Origin: Acanthosepion pharaonis
Lineage: Eukaryota > Mollusca > Cephalopoda > Sepiida > Sepiidae
Length of the DNA: 64,000 nucleotides
NCBI GenBank assembly: GCA_903632075.3
Contig: CAHIKZ030004296.1
Coordinates: forward strand, 2,482,501 to 2,546,500
Reading direction: 5' to 3'
Shown here piece by piece: positions 47,162 through 57,426 of the stretch (position 1 is the first letter of the stretch; every line of letters starts with the position of its first letter). The notes under the pieces are model-generated. The model did no database searches and was not told where the DNA came from. It saw only the letters and a list, made by a program, of their open reading frames with translations. Made by a program: the position numbers and the translations under genes.

Positions 47162-47629
47162 CAAGGGTGCAGTTGTGCCTACTTGTAGGATTGTATATAT
47201 GTGGTATCAATGACAATTATTTTAGTATTAATGAACAAGTCAGATTCTCTCTCTCTCTCTCTCTCTCTCTTTTTTCACTTTTTCTCTCTCTTACTTTAAT
47301 TTTCTACCAGCCTTTATTTCGCTTTCCCTTCTATATGATCCCGTTCTTTTTCGTTCTCTGACTCTTTCATTTCCCTTATGCATTTGACAGAGGTCGTAAT
47401 CTTCATGTTTAACCTTCCTGCGATAAACATTTGGCACAAATTCTCTTTCCACGCGTCAAGAATTCCTGCATGTCGCCTTTGAAACGAGCTGAGCCAGAAT
47501 CAATCGACAAGGCGCTGAGAAACACGATTCACCGGACGTGACGCAATGGCTAAATCAATAAAAGTTGTTTTTCAATGTTAAAACGGACCTGAAATGCAAA
47601 TACATTTCTTTTAACTTTATACTTCAATA

Positions 47630-47634
<5 letters not shown>
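46626..47634. other. unassigned sequence with short TA, TG and CT repeats
   Basis: TA/TG repeats at 47080-47160 and CT repeats at 47246-47290. No coding exon is supported. Confidence 0.5.
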
Positions 47635-47710
<76 letters not shown>

Positions 47711-48824
47711 TGACACGTATAATATTGGATACATGTTTTTTATTATAACTCTAGTTTATGTTCGCCATTTTGCCTGATATTTGGTAAGTAATATCTCGTA
47801 AAGTTGTTTTGGTTGTATGTGGATGGAAAATTAAAAACTTATGGTTGAATCTATTTTTTTTTTTATCAAAGTTCAAAATTACCCTATGCAAAAGTATTGG
47901 ATACGTGACACTTTTTTTCAAATTTCCAATCGAAACTTTCTAATTTAAAAGAATTTAAATATTCAAATTTTCGATAGTATTGGAATGTTATCTCTGACCA
48001 ATCAGAGAAGCACACAATTGTTTACAAAATAGTGCTACTAATCATCCTACTCTTTGATGTGCATTCTGCAATTCAAGGATTAAAAATGGCAAAAACTAAA
48101 GAATTATCCAGAGATATGCGAGATAGAATCATTGAACGTCACAAAGGAGGACAAGGTTACCGAAAAATTAGCAAAGAAATGAATCTAGCACTAAGTACAG
48201 TAGGAAATATCATCAGAAATTATAAGAAGTATGGCGACGGTACAGCAAACCTTCCAAGAAATGGAAGACCGAGAAAAATAAATGAGAGTACTTCAAGGTG
48301 GATCAGCAGAAATGTACAAAAAAAATCCTTCATTACTCGTTCTGAAATTAAAACTGATCTTGAGGGTGCTGGAATTAATGTAAGTAAGGATACCATTAGC
48401 AGAGCTCTATATCATACAGGCTTTCATTCAAGATCACCAAGACAAGTGCCTTTACTGAAAACCAAACATGTCAAAGACCGATTAAAGTTTGTCGGAACTT
48501 ATGAAAAGAAAGGTATGCAGTTTTGGTAAAAGGTAATCTGGTCGGATGAAACGAAAGTTGAACTATTCGGAAGGAAGACAGCGACAAGTGTTTGGCAAAA
48601 AAACGGCACTGCCTTCAACAAGAACAATACCATCCCCACAGTTAAGTTTGGGGGTGCTTCCATTAAGATATGGGGATACTTTTCATCCAAGGGCACTGCT
48701 GAGTTACAAGTTATCCATGGTAGAATGAATGGTAGCAAGTACAGGGAAATTCAAGCAAAATGGCGAACATAAACTAGAGTTATAACAGAAAATAACACGT
48801 ATCCAATACTTATGCGTGTCATCA
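47635..48824 (+). mobile_element. Tc1-like transposon with inverted repeats, internally deleted
   Basis: Inserted at the end of a (TA)n array (47635-47706). The left terminus starts CAGTGACACGTATAATATTG; the right terminus (about 48757-48824) is its diverged complement ending near GCGTGTCAT. About 65 bp of each end is recognisable, including AACTCTAGTTTATGTTCGCC. It encloses a broken transposase gene. TA is the normal Tc1 target. Confidence 0.85.
48086..48775 (+). pseudogene. Tc1-like transposase, truncated
   Basis: MAKTKELSRDMRDRIIERHK and SKEMNLALSTVGNII form the first helix-turn-helix. LPRNGRPRKI is the GRPR linker, and KDTISRALYHTGFHSRSPRQ follows. A stop at 48529 (FW*) interrupts it; then VIWSDETKVELFG gives the first catalytic Asp. 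The sequence after KIWGYFSSKG jumps to the right terminus, so the second Asp and final Glu are deleted. It cannot be active. Confidence 0.85.
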
Positions 48825-48828
48825 GATG

Positions 48829-48877
48829 TTGTCCATAGTTCGTGTGCACTTTAAAGTGCACACGAATATATTTATGG

Positions 48878-48881
<4 letters not shown>
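48829..48881. repeat. perfect 24-bp palindrome inside a nested foldback
   Basis: 48841-48864 is a perfect palindrome centred on TTTAAA (CGTGTGCACTTT and its complement). It is bracketed by an outer inverted pair TTGTCCATA / TATGGACAA. A TA array follows at 48881-48917. It lies directly after the Tc1-like right end. Confidence 0.9.
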
Positions 48882-48919
<38 letters not shown>

Positions 48920-49069
48920 CAGCAGCAGCAAATAAAACTCTCTATTTATCTACATGGAAATATTTACAAATCTTTCAGAAAGAAATGTTAATTTTTACAG
49001 GTGGTTTTAATGGGGTTACTGTAATCTTTTTTTTTTTTTGTAAATTATACAGCGATATGTTTAGAGAAC

Positions 49070-50066
49070 TTTTTCTACCTCGTGATGCTAACCTCCAGGT
49101 GATTCATTGCACCTTCTCTGGTTAACATTCTCGGCTGACAGGAAGTGGAATGATCACATTGAATGCACTGCGAGTTTTGCTGCTCTCCAGAATCTATCAT
49201 ATTTATAAGTCTACCATTCAACCATGCTTTGAATATTGCTACCACATATGGTCCGGTGCTCCTGTTGTATATTTAGAGATTCTTGATAAAATCCAAAGAC
49301 AAATCAGCTATATTATCGATCCTGATCTGGCATCTCAGCTTCAGTGATTTTCCCACCGCCGTAATGTAGCTTCCCTGTACTAATTCTTCGCTATGGTACC
49401 TAGACTTTATGACTAGTGCAGTACTAGATAGTCAGCAAGGTATCATTTTAAAGTTGAATTGGTTAGATGTAACCAGAAGTTCTATGCTGACAGTTTCTTC
49501 TTTCGTACTTCTCGCTTGTGAAACTCTTTTTCCAGTCAACTTTGATCTTCAAAAATGTAAATGCAATATTAATCATTACCATCTGTCTTCTTAATTCTTG
49601 TTCTTTTATTGTCCTCTCTCCTTAATAGTAGTTTTTTTCATATTCCTTAATACTCAATAATCCCTTGAGTCTTAGTGGCTTTATTGCCTTTCTGTTTCTT
49701 TTCTATTAAAGTAATTGTTCTAATGATCTCTTCGCTGTGGTACCTAAACTTTTTGATTAGTGCAGTACTATACTGTCAGCAAGGCCTCGTCATTTTAAAG
49801 TTGAATTGGTTAGATATAGCCAGAAGTTCTATGCTAACAGTTTATTTTCTCGCACTACTCGCTTGTGGAACTCTCTTCCGGCTTCATGCTTTCCAGACAA
49901 GCTTGATCTTAAATTTAAATATAATGTCAATCGTTATTCACTTGATTATTCTTCTATTGTTTTCGCTCGTTAATAATGTTTCTCTTTTTTTTTAATTCTT
50001 TCACAGTCAATAACCTCTTGTGTTTGAGTGGCTTTACTACCTTACTTGGGGTGAAATGATTTAAAA
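49070..50066 (+). mobile_element. two truncated LINE 3' copies
   Basis: 49070-49690 encodes IYHIYKSTIRPCFEYCYHIW-like sequence (read as IYKSTIQPCFEYCYHIWSGA), then EILDKIQRQISYII and PDLASQLQ. 49700-50066 repeats only the 3' part and ends ACCTTACTTGGGGTGAAATG, then ATTTAAAAAA. Same Jockey/CR1-like family. Confidence 0.75.
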
Positions 50067-50169
50067 AATGCACATGATTCAATACGTATTTACTTTCCAA
50101 AAAACGATGTTTCAAAAAACGGTATAACCAGGTAGTTTCTCTGTAAAATATAATCGTTTTGAGATACAA

Positions 50170-50590
50170 AATGAATCTCAGAGAGAGAGAGAGAGAGAGA
50201 AAAAACGAAAGAGAAGAGGAGAAAGAGAAGTAAAAGAGAAGAGGAGAAGGAGAAACAGAAATAAAAAGAGACGGAGAGATGAATAGAAAGCGAAGGAAGA
50301 AGAGAAGAAAGAAAAGAGAGATAGACGAGAAGAAAGAGAAGAAAATAAAGAGAAGAAAAAGGAGAAGAGGATAAAAATGGAAAAAGAGAAAAAAAGAATA
50401 AAAAAAGAGAAGAGGAAAGTAAAGAAAAAACAAGAGAGAGAAAAATAGAAATAGAAAAGGAGAAAGAAAAATGGAAGAGCATATACAAGAGAAAGAGGAG
50501 AGAAATAGAGAAAGTGAAGAGAAACAGAAGAAAAGAAAGAGAGGAAAAAGAAAAGACAGAGTGAAAGAGAAACAAGAGAAAAGAAATATG
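50170..50590. repeat. 420-bp near-pure polypurine tract
   Basis: Apart from scattered T and C, the + strand is all A/G (GAGAGA, GAAAGAGAAGAGGAGAAAGAG and similar). The long minus-strand Phe/Ser/Leu open frames are artefacts of this composition. Such mirror-like purine tracts can form triplex DNA. Confidence 0.9.
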
Positions 50591-51059
50591 ATTGAAGGAG
50601 TGTATGTTCCTTCAATCTTATGTGTTATTGTTGAATGAATTTTTCAATTTGTAATTTAATATTTACATCAAGTTCGTCACATATAAAAAAAATAGTTTAA
50701 ATGAGTATTTAATGAGAAATTTGAAGAAGAGCAAATTAATACAACCCCATCAAAAGATCAGGTCACTGAAAAATCATCTAATGCGGTTTTTTTGGAGTTT
50801 TTTTTTTTTTTGATAATTATTTAAATATTAATGTACTGAATGCAAAATTGATGTATCGAATATCTTTTATATTTCAAAATATGAAAAAAATGAAACCCTT
50901 CGAAAAATCTTGATTATAAAAATGGCTTGTCTAATTTTTCCCCTCATAAAACTAAGAACAATTTATGCGACCGAAATTTAGTAATAGTAAGACGACGTTG
51001 TTTTACATTGTTTTTCTACACTGTTTCTTTATATATCTATAACACTCATTCTAGAGCAC
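50591..51059. other. unassigned intronic sequence
   Basis: AT-rich, no feature supported. Confidence 0.4.
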
Positions 51060-51072
51060 AAGACTTGTATTA

Positions 51073-51175
51073 CAGTAATTTCTCGATTATCCGTACCCCG
51101 ATTTTCCAGACTTCGATTATCCGCACTTGAAATGAAGAGACAGATTGAAGATTTTTAAAATTATCCGAACGAAAT
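51073..51175 (+). mobile_element. Tigger/pogo-like terminus
   Basis: TACAGTAATTTCTCGATTATCC, then GATTTTCCAGACTTCGATTATCC and CGCAC, repeat the ATTATCCG motif typical of Tigger ends. No matching second end was found before exon 9. Confidence 0.5.
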
Positions 51176-51349
51176 CTATTCCAACATTTCATCCCAGACA
51201 AACGTTTTAAGAATTTTGCATGTTTACTTTCGTTGATATCAGGTTTTCAAAAATTGCTAAATTCCCGTATTTTGTGTCATTTTGCTATTAATTGGCTTCT
51301 TTCCCTCACTTTTTCATGTCCATATTTTTTTCTGATTTTCTCTTCGAAG

Positions 51350-51671
51350 GAAGTTGACCTTGGTGTCGACCCTTTGACCTTGACCTATGAACGATTTTCG
51401 GTGGTTGATTACACGCAGCCTTACATGGAAGATGGTATGAGCATTTTAATGAAACGACCCGACGGCAAACAGTCGGATCTATTGCAGAGCTACAGAGTTT
51501 TTGCCGAATCGACGTGGCTCGCTTTTGCCGTTTCGTTCATCCTTAGTTTTATAATTCTAACAATCGTTAATAAAGGCAGTGCCTACATCCGAGGAAAAAA
51601 CAAAGTACCCAAACCAACAAGAAGTTATAAATATAATTTTTGGCTCATGTTTGGATATTCCCTCCAAGAAG
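51350..51671 (+). CDS. ionotropic glutamate receptor, exon 9 (end of S1, M1, pore loop)
   Basis: Acceptor TCTCTTCGAAG|GA, donor CAAGAAG|GTCAGT. Phase 0 in, phase 1 out. EVDLGVDPLTLTYERFSVVD then YTQPYMEDGMSILMKRP is the S1 agonist-contact segment: P (51371), T (51377) and R (51392-51394) of the P-x-T...R triad are all kept, so glutamate or a similar amino acid is a plausible ligand. M1 is TWLAFAVSFILSFIILTIV. The pore loop reads FWLMFGYSLQEG; the Q/R/N-site position is the CAA codon at 51665-51667, five bases before the splice site. The Q/R-site Gln is genomic, and the next residue is Glu instead of the common Gln. Confidence 0.97.
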
Positions 51672-52344
51672 GTCAGTAGCATATTTTCCTTGAGGAAATA
51701 TTTTTCTTAACTGAATTAAGATAAGCAGTTGCTTTTTTTTTTATCTGTCTTTAAAATCTGTATTTTTTATCTTCACCTCATTTCATTAATTCAGTGAATA
51801 TTTTAAACTCAATTTCTGGGATGACGAATTTATCGGGATGTTTATGTGTATTTTAATGTATTTTATGATTAAGAAGAATCATACAAATATTTAGGTTTCT
51901 ACCAAGGACCGTTTATTATCTTTTTATACATAAACTGGTGGGAAACAAAATTCTTAATATCTCTTCGTTTTTGTTTTGGTCCAGGAGTTAGGGTAAATAA
52001 ATATAAACTTCGTATTAATGGGCGAGCTCAAGTCAGGCTTGGCGCAGAGTTAGAACAACCAAAGGAAGTTAGTACTTATTGTATCACTGGGATGTTTAAA
52101 CGTGGTTATGGGAAATCAGTTTTCTTTTTCTTGGTCCAGAAGTTAGGGTAAGTAAGTATAAACATCGTTACAATAGCTGCACTCAACCAAAGGGAAAGAT
52201 TGACTTCATAGGCGGAGGTTTCTGTATGTGTTGGAAAGTGGAAAGAAAGTACTTTCTACATTTTGGAGCTAAGGGGAGAAAGAGTAAAAAAATAATTTTT
52301 TTTATAGATTTAACCGGCGACGCTTAAAAGCATTTGATGACGAT

Positions 52345-52535
52345 ATACAGGGTGTCATGTGGCACAAGGCCTTTTTAACGTGGGCATTCCGAGCCCGTGG
52401 GCTCGGCCAAAAATATGCCTATTGAACCCGTATAAACGGGTTCAGGGCCGATTTTACCTCCCCGAAGGAGACTCCGCCCTTCGGCGTAGCCTCCTTCGGG
52501 TTCCTCCCGCCCGTAGGAAGAGAGTACAACCGAAC
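52345..52535 (-). mobile_element. SINE copy 4, minus strand
   Basis: The complement of GGCACAAGGCCTTTTTAACG, CCCGTGGGCTCGG, CCCGTATAAACGGGTTCAGG and CCTCCCCGAAGGAGACTCCG follows the 3' half of the SINE at 27444-27663. The head is present only in part (to about 52535). Confidence 0.6.
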
Positions 52536-52692
52536 AGTCGCTCAGAAAGTACTGCGCGACTAACTCCGCATATTTCCGGTTCCTTTACACTTAGCATCAT
52601 GGGAAAATGTTTTTCTTTTTTTTTTCAATATGCATTATTATTATTTCATTTATCGAATTTATTTCATTATCACACAAGATATTTTTATTTTT

Positions 52693-52696
<4 letters not shown>

Positions 52697-52737
<41 letters not shown>

Positions 52738-52979
52738 ATGAATAACTTGGTAATCCGTATGGGTAATCCCAAGAAGGATGAAATCCTGAGAGCTCAATGT
52801 AAATCCAGAGCTAATATTTAAAAGAAAAACAGACCACTTTAAGATACCATTGTAATAATTTATTTCACCAGCGCTCTTTTAAAGGGCGCCGGATCATCAG
52901 ATAGCACTTCCAAAACGTCCTTTAATAGGGCTCTGGTGAAATAAATTATTATAATGGTACCTTAAAGTGGTCTGTTTTT

Positions 52980-53050
<71 letters not shown>
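52697..53050. repeat. foldback element between two TA arrays
   Basis: (TA)n at 52697-52735 and 52984-53050 flank an inverted repeat at 52819-52983. The arms of about 53 bp start AAAGAAAAACAGACCACTTT and end AAAGTGGTCTGTTTTTCTTT, with only a few mismatches. The loop (about 58 bp) contains GGGCGCCGGATCATCAGATAG. Probably a miniature inverted-repeat element. Confidence 0.9.
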
Positions 53051-53053
<3 letters not shown>

Positions 53054-53129
53054 ATAATTTTGTAACATAGCGATTGTTACATCAATCTACGGGCGACGTA
53101 TTACAGACATAGACAAAATGGAAACAGGG

Positions 53130-53275
53130 AGCGCAATAACTGAGTAGAGAAGGGGAGAGAGAGAAAGGGAGAGGTAGAGGGGGAGAGAATGATGGGGAAG
53201 AGAGTGGAGAGAGGGAGAGAGAGAAAGAGAGAGAAACGGGGAGAGGGAGAAAGAAGGAGAGAGAGAGATTTTTAG
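53130..53275. repeat. GA-rich polypurine stretch
   Basis: Interrupted GAGAGA/GGGAGA repeats of about 145 bp. Confidence 0.85.
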
Positions 53276-53439
53276 ATATAATTTTTTTCTATGCGTAGCT
53301 TAAATGAAGCACAAGGTCGCAAGTGTGGGACAACGAGTGAGGATCGAACAATCTTAGATTAAACAAATCTTTCAGTAATTTTTATGTTTCCTTCTGTATT
53401 TAAACTGAATATATTTTCTAATAAATTAATTTTTATGAT

Positions 53440-55610
53440 TTTTTTAAAACAAATTACACCCCAAGCAAGGCGTTACAGAGAGTTGGAGCGAGAGCAAAGA
53501 GGAGTGATAGAGGAAAGTATGAAGAGAAGGATAGGGGATAGATCAAGTCATCTGGAGACGTCGATTGATATTACATTTGAATAGTTGGACATTATAGCTA
53601 TAAGGGAACATGAAAAGGTGGGGGGGGGGATCCAGAGGCGAGAAGTGCGAGACATGAAGCTATTGGAGTAGAAGAGACTGCTACATTTAACAGTTTCGAC
53701 AGTGAAAGGGTGAGAGCGAGATGCCAGCCTAATTGAACGCTTAAATTCATGAAGTCTGGGAACCAGCGAATGCAGCTCATCGGAGCAGTTACCGTGAAAG
53801 TATTTGTAAAAAAGACAGAGGGAGGCAACGACACGTCTGTGAGAGAGCATCTGCAGACGAGATACCAGATCAGAGTCAATTACATTGCATATCCGACTTT
53901 AGATTTAATCGAGGACCTTGAGACAAACAGAAGGAGCTCCAGACCATATATGACAGCAATACTCCATGCAAGGGCGAATGGTTGATTTGTAGATTTGAAG
54001 GATTGACTCCGGCGAGAAAAATTTCCGGGAACGGCACAGGGAGCCGACTTTCCTTGCGGGGAACGAAGCTATTGACTCAATGTATTTGTTCCATCTCAGG
54101 TCAGCAGACAATGCGAGACCGAGCAGTCGCAAAGTTGTGCTCTCGGGGAGTTGAGTGTCAGACATTCTAATGGGAATCAGGGATGGTTCTCTCTGGTGAG
54201 TAATAGAGAGGAGTCTTGTTTTTGAGGCATTAAAGTTAACCAGCCAATTCCTGCCCCTGTCCACAACCGATTGGCCAGGTTAGTTTTGCCGACGATACTA
54301 GATTTGTTTTTGAGGCAGCAGTAAATAGTAGTGTCGCCCGCATAGATGCCTACTTGGGAACTTATGACTTCAGGAAGATCGTTAATGAAGATAAGGAACA
54401 TGATGCCCAGAACCGATGACGGGGTTATGTGGAATTCGCTTAATTGAGCCTCAGTTCTAAGGGGAAAAATGGGGTGTGGGTACACCGGAAGAGTCGAGCG
54501 TTGAATTGAATGAGAATTTCCGAGCAAAACATTCAGCCTTGTCGGCAGAAGAGGTCAGAACTTCAAACTGGTTGAACAAAGGAGTTATAGAGAGTTTGCT
54601 GTTGTTAAGTACGCTCTTGCAGAAACGCCAATAATCCTTAGAGCCGAACTTGCAAGATGCAATACGTTCTTTCATTTGAGCAGCAAATAGTGACTTTGCT
54701 TCATTGAGGACACGCTTACACTCGGTAGGGGCAGAGACAAAGAAACGTCTATTGTAATCATACATGTCGCTACAATATTGGTGGAAGAAGTGATTCCTGT
54801 GGGCAATGGCAGCTGAGCAAGCAGCGGAGAACCAAGAGGAGGAGCGCGATTTGAACTTATATTTCCTTGAGGCGATGAAAGCCTCGATTCCAGCTTTAAC
54901 CCAGGCGGAGACCTCGGAAGCACATTCTTGAACAGAGAGCATGAAGACAACGTCCCAGGGAACATCGCGAAGGAAATCCTGGAACTAGTCCCAGTCTGCT
55001 CGTTGATAACAGGACAGAACGATGTTCTAGTGGTAGGGGGTTCTTTGCAGTGGGTAGAGTTGAAGGAGATGTTGACAGACACTACAGCATGATCGGAGTT
55101 GCCAAGAGGGCAGAGATGCGTGGCGCTACAGGACTCGGGGATGGAGGTAAAACATAAATCGAGAAGAGAAGCCTTACCGTCCAGATTGTAGAGAAAACGT
55201 GTGGGGAAGTTAACTATTTGCGTGAGGGATTGAGAAATTGAAAAATTAAGGGTTGGTATGCCTGAAAGGTAATAGCAGCGTTTTTAAGCCACTTGGTATG
55301 ATGGGCGTTAAAATCACCAAACACGAATATGCGAGCAAATGGATGGAAAGAGAGAGAGAGAGAGAGAGAGCCTTGTCAATGCTGTTAGAAATGCATTCGA
55401 ATTACACCAGTCTTGGGAGGATGGAGAGCGATAAAGGAAGAAGAGATAGCTTACAGCATTGAGAAGAGATAGCCGGAAACATATACGAATGGTCTGGAGA
55501 TTCAAAAGACAGCTCTCTAGGCAACGGGAAATGGACCTTGACGTATACACCAAGGCCATGCATATGGGTTTGAGAGTCTTTCCTAAGGAGAGGAAAGTAG
55601 CCGGGGATTC
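53440..55610 (-). mobile_element. LINE copy (Jockey/CR1-like), RT core deleted
   Basis: On the minus strand: endonuclease remnant (LRLSLLNAVSYLFFLYRSPS near 55470), linker (SRSSSWFSAACSAAIAHRNH, EAKSLFAAQMKERIASCKFG), then a jump from PLRTEAQLSEFHITPS directly to LGIMFLIFINDLPEVISSQV. RT motifs between the linker and the catalytic block are therefore missing (about 600 bp compared with 57427-59349). The catalytic motif reads YAGD instead of Y-x-DD. The C-terminal part follows in shifted frames. The 3' end lies near 53455 (CACCCCAAGCAAGGC complement). Confidence 0.85.
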
Positions 55611-55619
55611 CCTCTAATT

Positions 55620-55880
55620 TTTAAATTGAGTAACTGTAAGTTCACTCCCTGGGTCGGGCGGTGTGTACTTTTGCTGAGTAAAATAAGAACTATACGAGAT
55701 TTTCCCGAGACCTGGGCAGTGGAACAGTCTGCCTCCGTAGATTAAATAAAAGGTTTTGTTCAAAATTCCCTGAAGGTCACTCGGACCGACAGACGCCTGA
55801 AGAAGGCACAACTGCAGGAACGTTGTGATAATAACAAAGATGAGGACATTAGTCTGAATGTAAATAATATCAATAAGGAA
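55620..55880 (+). mobile_element. Penelope-derived terminus, copy G
   Basis: GATTAAATAAAAGGTTTTGT, CAAAATTCC, CGCCTGAAGAAGGCACAACT, GCAGGAACGTTGTGATAATA and GAGGACATTAGTCTGAAT follow the family order. The upstream half is not recognisably tRNA-like. It lies about 210 bp before exon 10. Confidence 0.6.
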
Positions 55881-56091
55881 TCTTTTGGCCGTGTGACTTG
55901 AAAATCGGCTTTTGTTATGCTAGCCTTTATCTGAAATCGAACACTTACTATTGCCAAAGACAATCCTCTTAGTAGCGAAACAGATCTGGGACAAAAGTAA
56001 CTAAAGAAAAAAAATAGAAAAAAAGATTTTGTTTTTCAGATATGATTGTTGTTTCTTTTTTTTTTTTAAATTGTAATGCCTTTTCTTTTAG

Positions 56092-56313
56092 GGAGTGGAA
56101 TAGAACCTGTGAATACGCCCGGTCGCATTATTGTTGGCTTTTGGTGGCTCTTCATTATTCTTGTGTCGACGAATTACACGGCCAATCTGGCAGCATTCCT
56201 CACCGTTTCAATTGATTCGTTTCCAATCAGGAATCTTCACGATTTGGCCAAAAACGACTTCTTGACTCCAATCACAATTTATGGCTCAGATAAATTCCAG
56301 TTTTTCCAGGAAA
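56092..56313 (+). CDS. ionotropic glutamate receptor, exon 10 (pore, M3, start of S2)
   Basis: Acceptor TTTTCTTTTAG|GG; it completes Gly G|GG. SGIEPVNTPGRIIVGFWWLF, then IILVSTNYTANLAAFLTVSI, cover the end of the pore loop and M3. The near-invariant SYTANLAAF gating motif reads NYTANLAAF (56172-56198), with Ser replaced by Asn. Then FPIRNLHDLAKN, and IYGSDKFQFFQE begins S2 (the 'GS/T-x-x-x-F' ligand loop). The donor GAAA|GTTTAT is weak, so the exon end is the least certain of the set. No further exon was found up to 64000. Confidence 0.93.
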
Positions 56314-56359
56314 GTTTATTCTTCTTTTTAAATTCTACATCTTTTAATCTTTCAAACGT

Positions 56360-56651
56360 ATAGATAGATAGACAGATAGATAGATAGATAGACAGATAGA
56401 TAGATAGATATTAACAGAGATAGATAGATAGATAGATAGATAGATATTAACATGCATAGATAGATATTAACAGACATATATAGATAGATATTAAAGAAAT
56501 AGATAGATATTAAAGACATATATAGATAGATACTAACAGACATAGATAGATAGATAGATAGATAGATATTAACAGACGGAGATAGATATATGTTAACGGA
56601 GATAGATAGATAGATAGATATTAACAGACGGAGATAGATATATGTTAACGG

Positions 56652-56688
<37 letters not shown>

Positions 56689-57060
56689 TTAACAGACGGA
56701 GATAGATATATGTTAACGGAGATAGATAGATAGATATTAACAGACGGAGATAGATATATGTTAACGGAGATAGATAGATAGATATTAACAGACGGAGATA
56801 GATATATGTTAACGGAGATAGATAGATAGATAGATATATATTAACAGACGGAGATAGATATATATTAACAGACATAGATAGATAGATAGATAGATATTAA
56901 CAGACGGAGATAGATATTAAGAGGCATAGATAAATATTAACAGACATAGTTAGATGAATAGATGGACATTAAAAGGCAAAAGATAGATATTAATAGACAT
57001 AGATAGATAGATAGATAGATATTAACAGGCTGAAATAGATGGACAGGGTGATATTTACTA
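56360..57060. repeat. GATA array with higher-order TTAACAGACGGAGATAGATA units
   Basis: (GATA)n blocks alternate with TTAACAGACGGAGA and TATGTTAACGGAGA spacers, producing a higher-order repeat of roughly 60-80 bp that recurs at least five times between about 56560 and 56880. Confidence 0.95.
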
Positions 57061-57426
57061 ATAAATACATAAAAAAAAAAATCTACCCGTCCATGATCAT
57101 TCAAATTTTAGAATCTCATCTTTCTCAGGAACGTTTTTTCAATGGAAATTTTTTTTTTTTTTTTTTTTTTTTTAAGCATTTCACCCCAAGCAAGGCGGGA
57201 AGCCACTAGGACGCAAGGGGTACAGAAAACTTATAGCAAGATCAGATAGGAGTGATAGAAGAAAGGATGAGGGCAGTGGATAACTCAAGGCAACTGGAGA
57301 TGTCGATTGACATTACACTTGAATAACTGGAGATTATAGCTCACAGGGAAACAGGAGAAGGGAAGGGAGTTCCACAGGCGAGAGGTGCGAGACATGAAGC
57401 TATTAGAGTAGAAGAGACGGCTACAT

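Larger units (their letters stand above)
51672..56091 (+). other. intron 9, downstream of the Q/R-site exon
   Basis: 4.4 kb. 51672-52344 is unassigned. It then contains a SINE, a foldback element, GA-rich DNA, a LINE copy and a Penelope terminus. In vertebrate AMPA receptors the editing complement lies in the intron after the Q/R exon; no obvious complement to the exon was seen by eye. Confidence 0.7.

Noticed and set aside
49954..50066. Apparent protein-coding similarity at LINE 3' ends as host genes
   Set aside because: Matches the C-terminus of the LINE RT seen intact at 57427-59349.
50090..50615. Long overlapping minus-strand open frames rich in Phe/Ser/Leu
   Set aside because: Translation of a polypurine tract; open in several frames because of composition.
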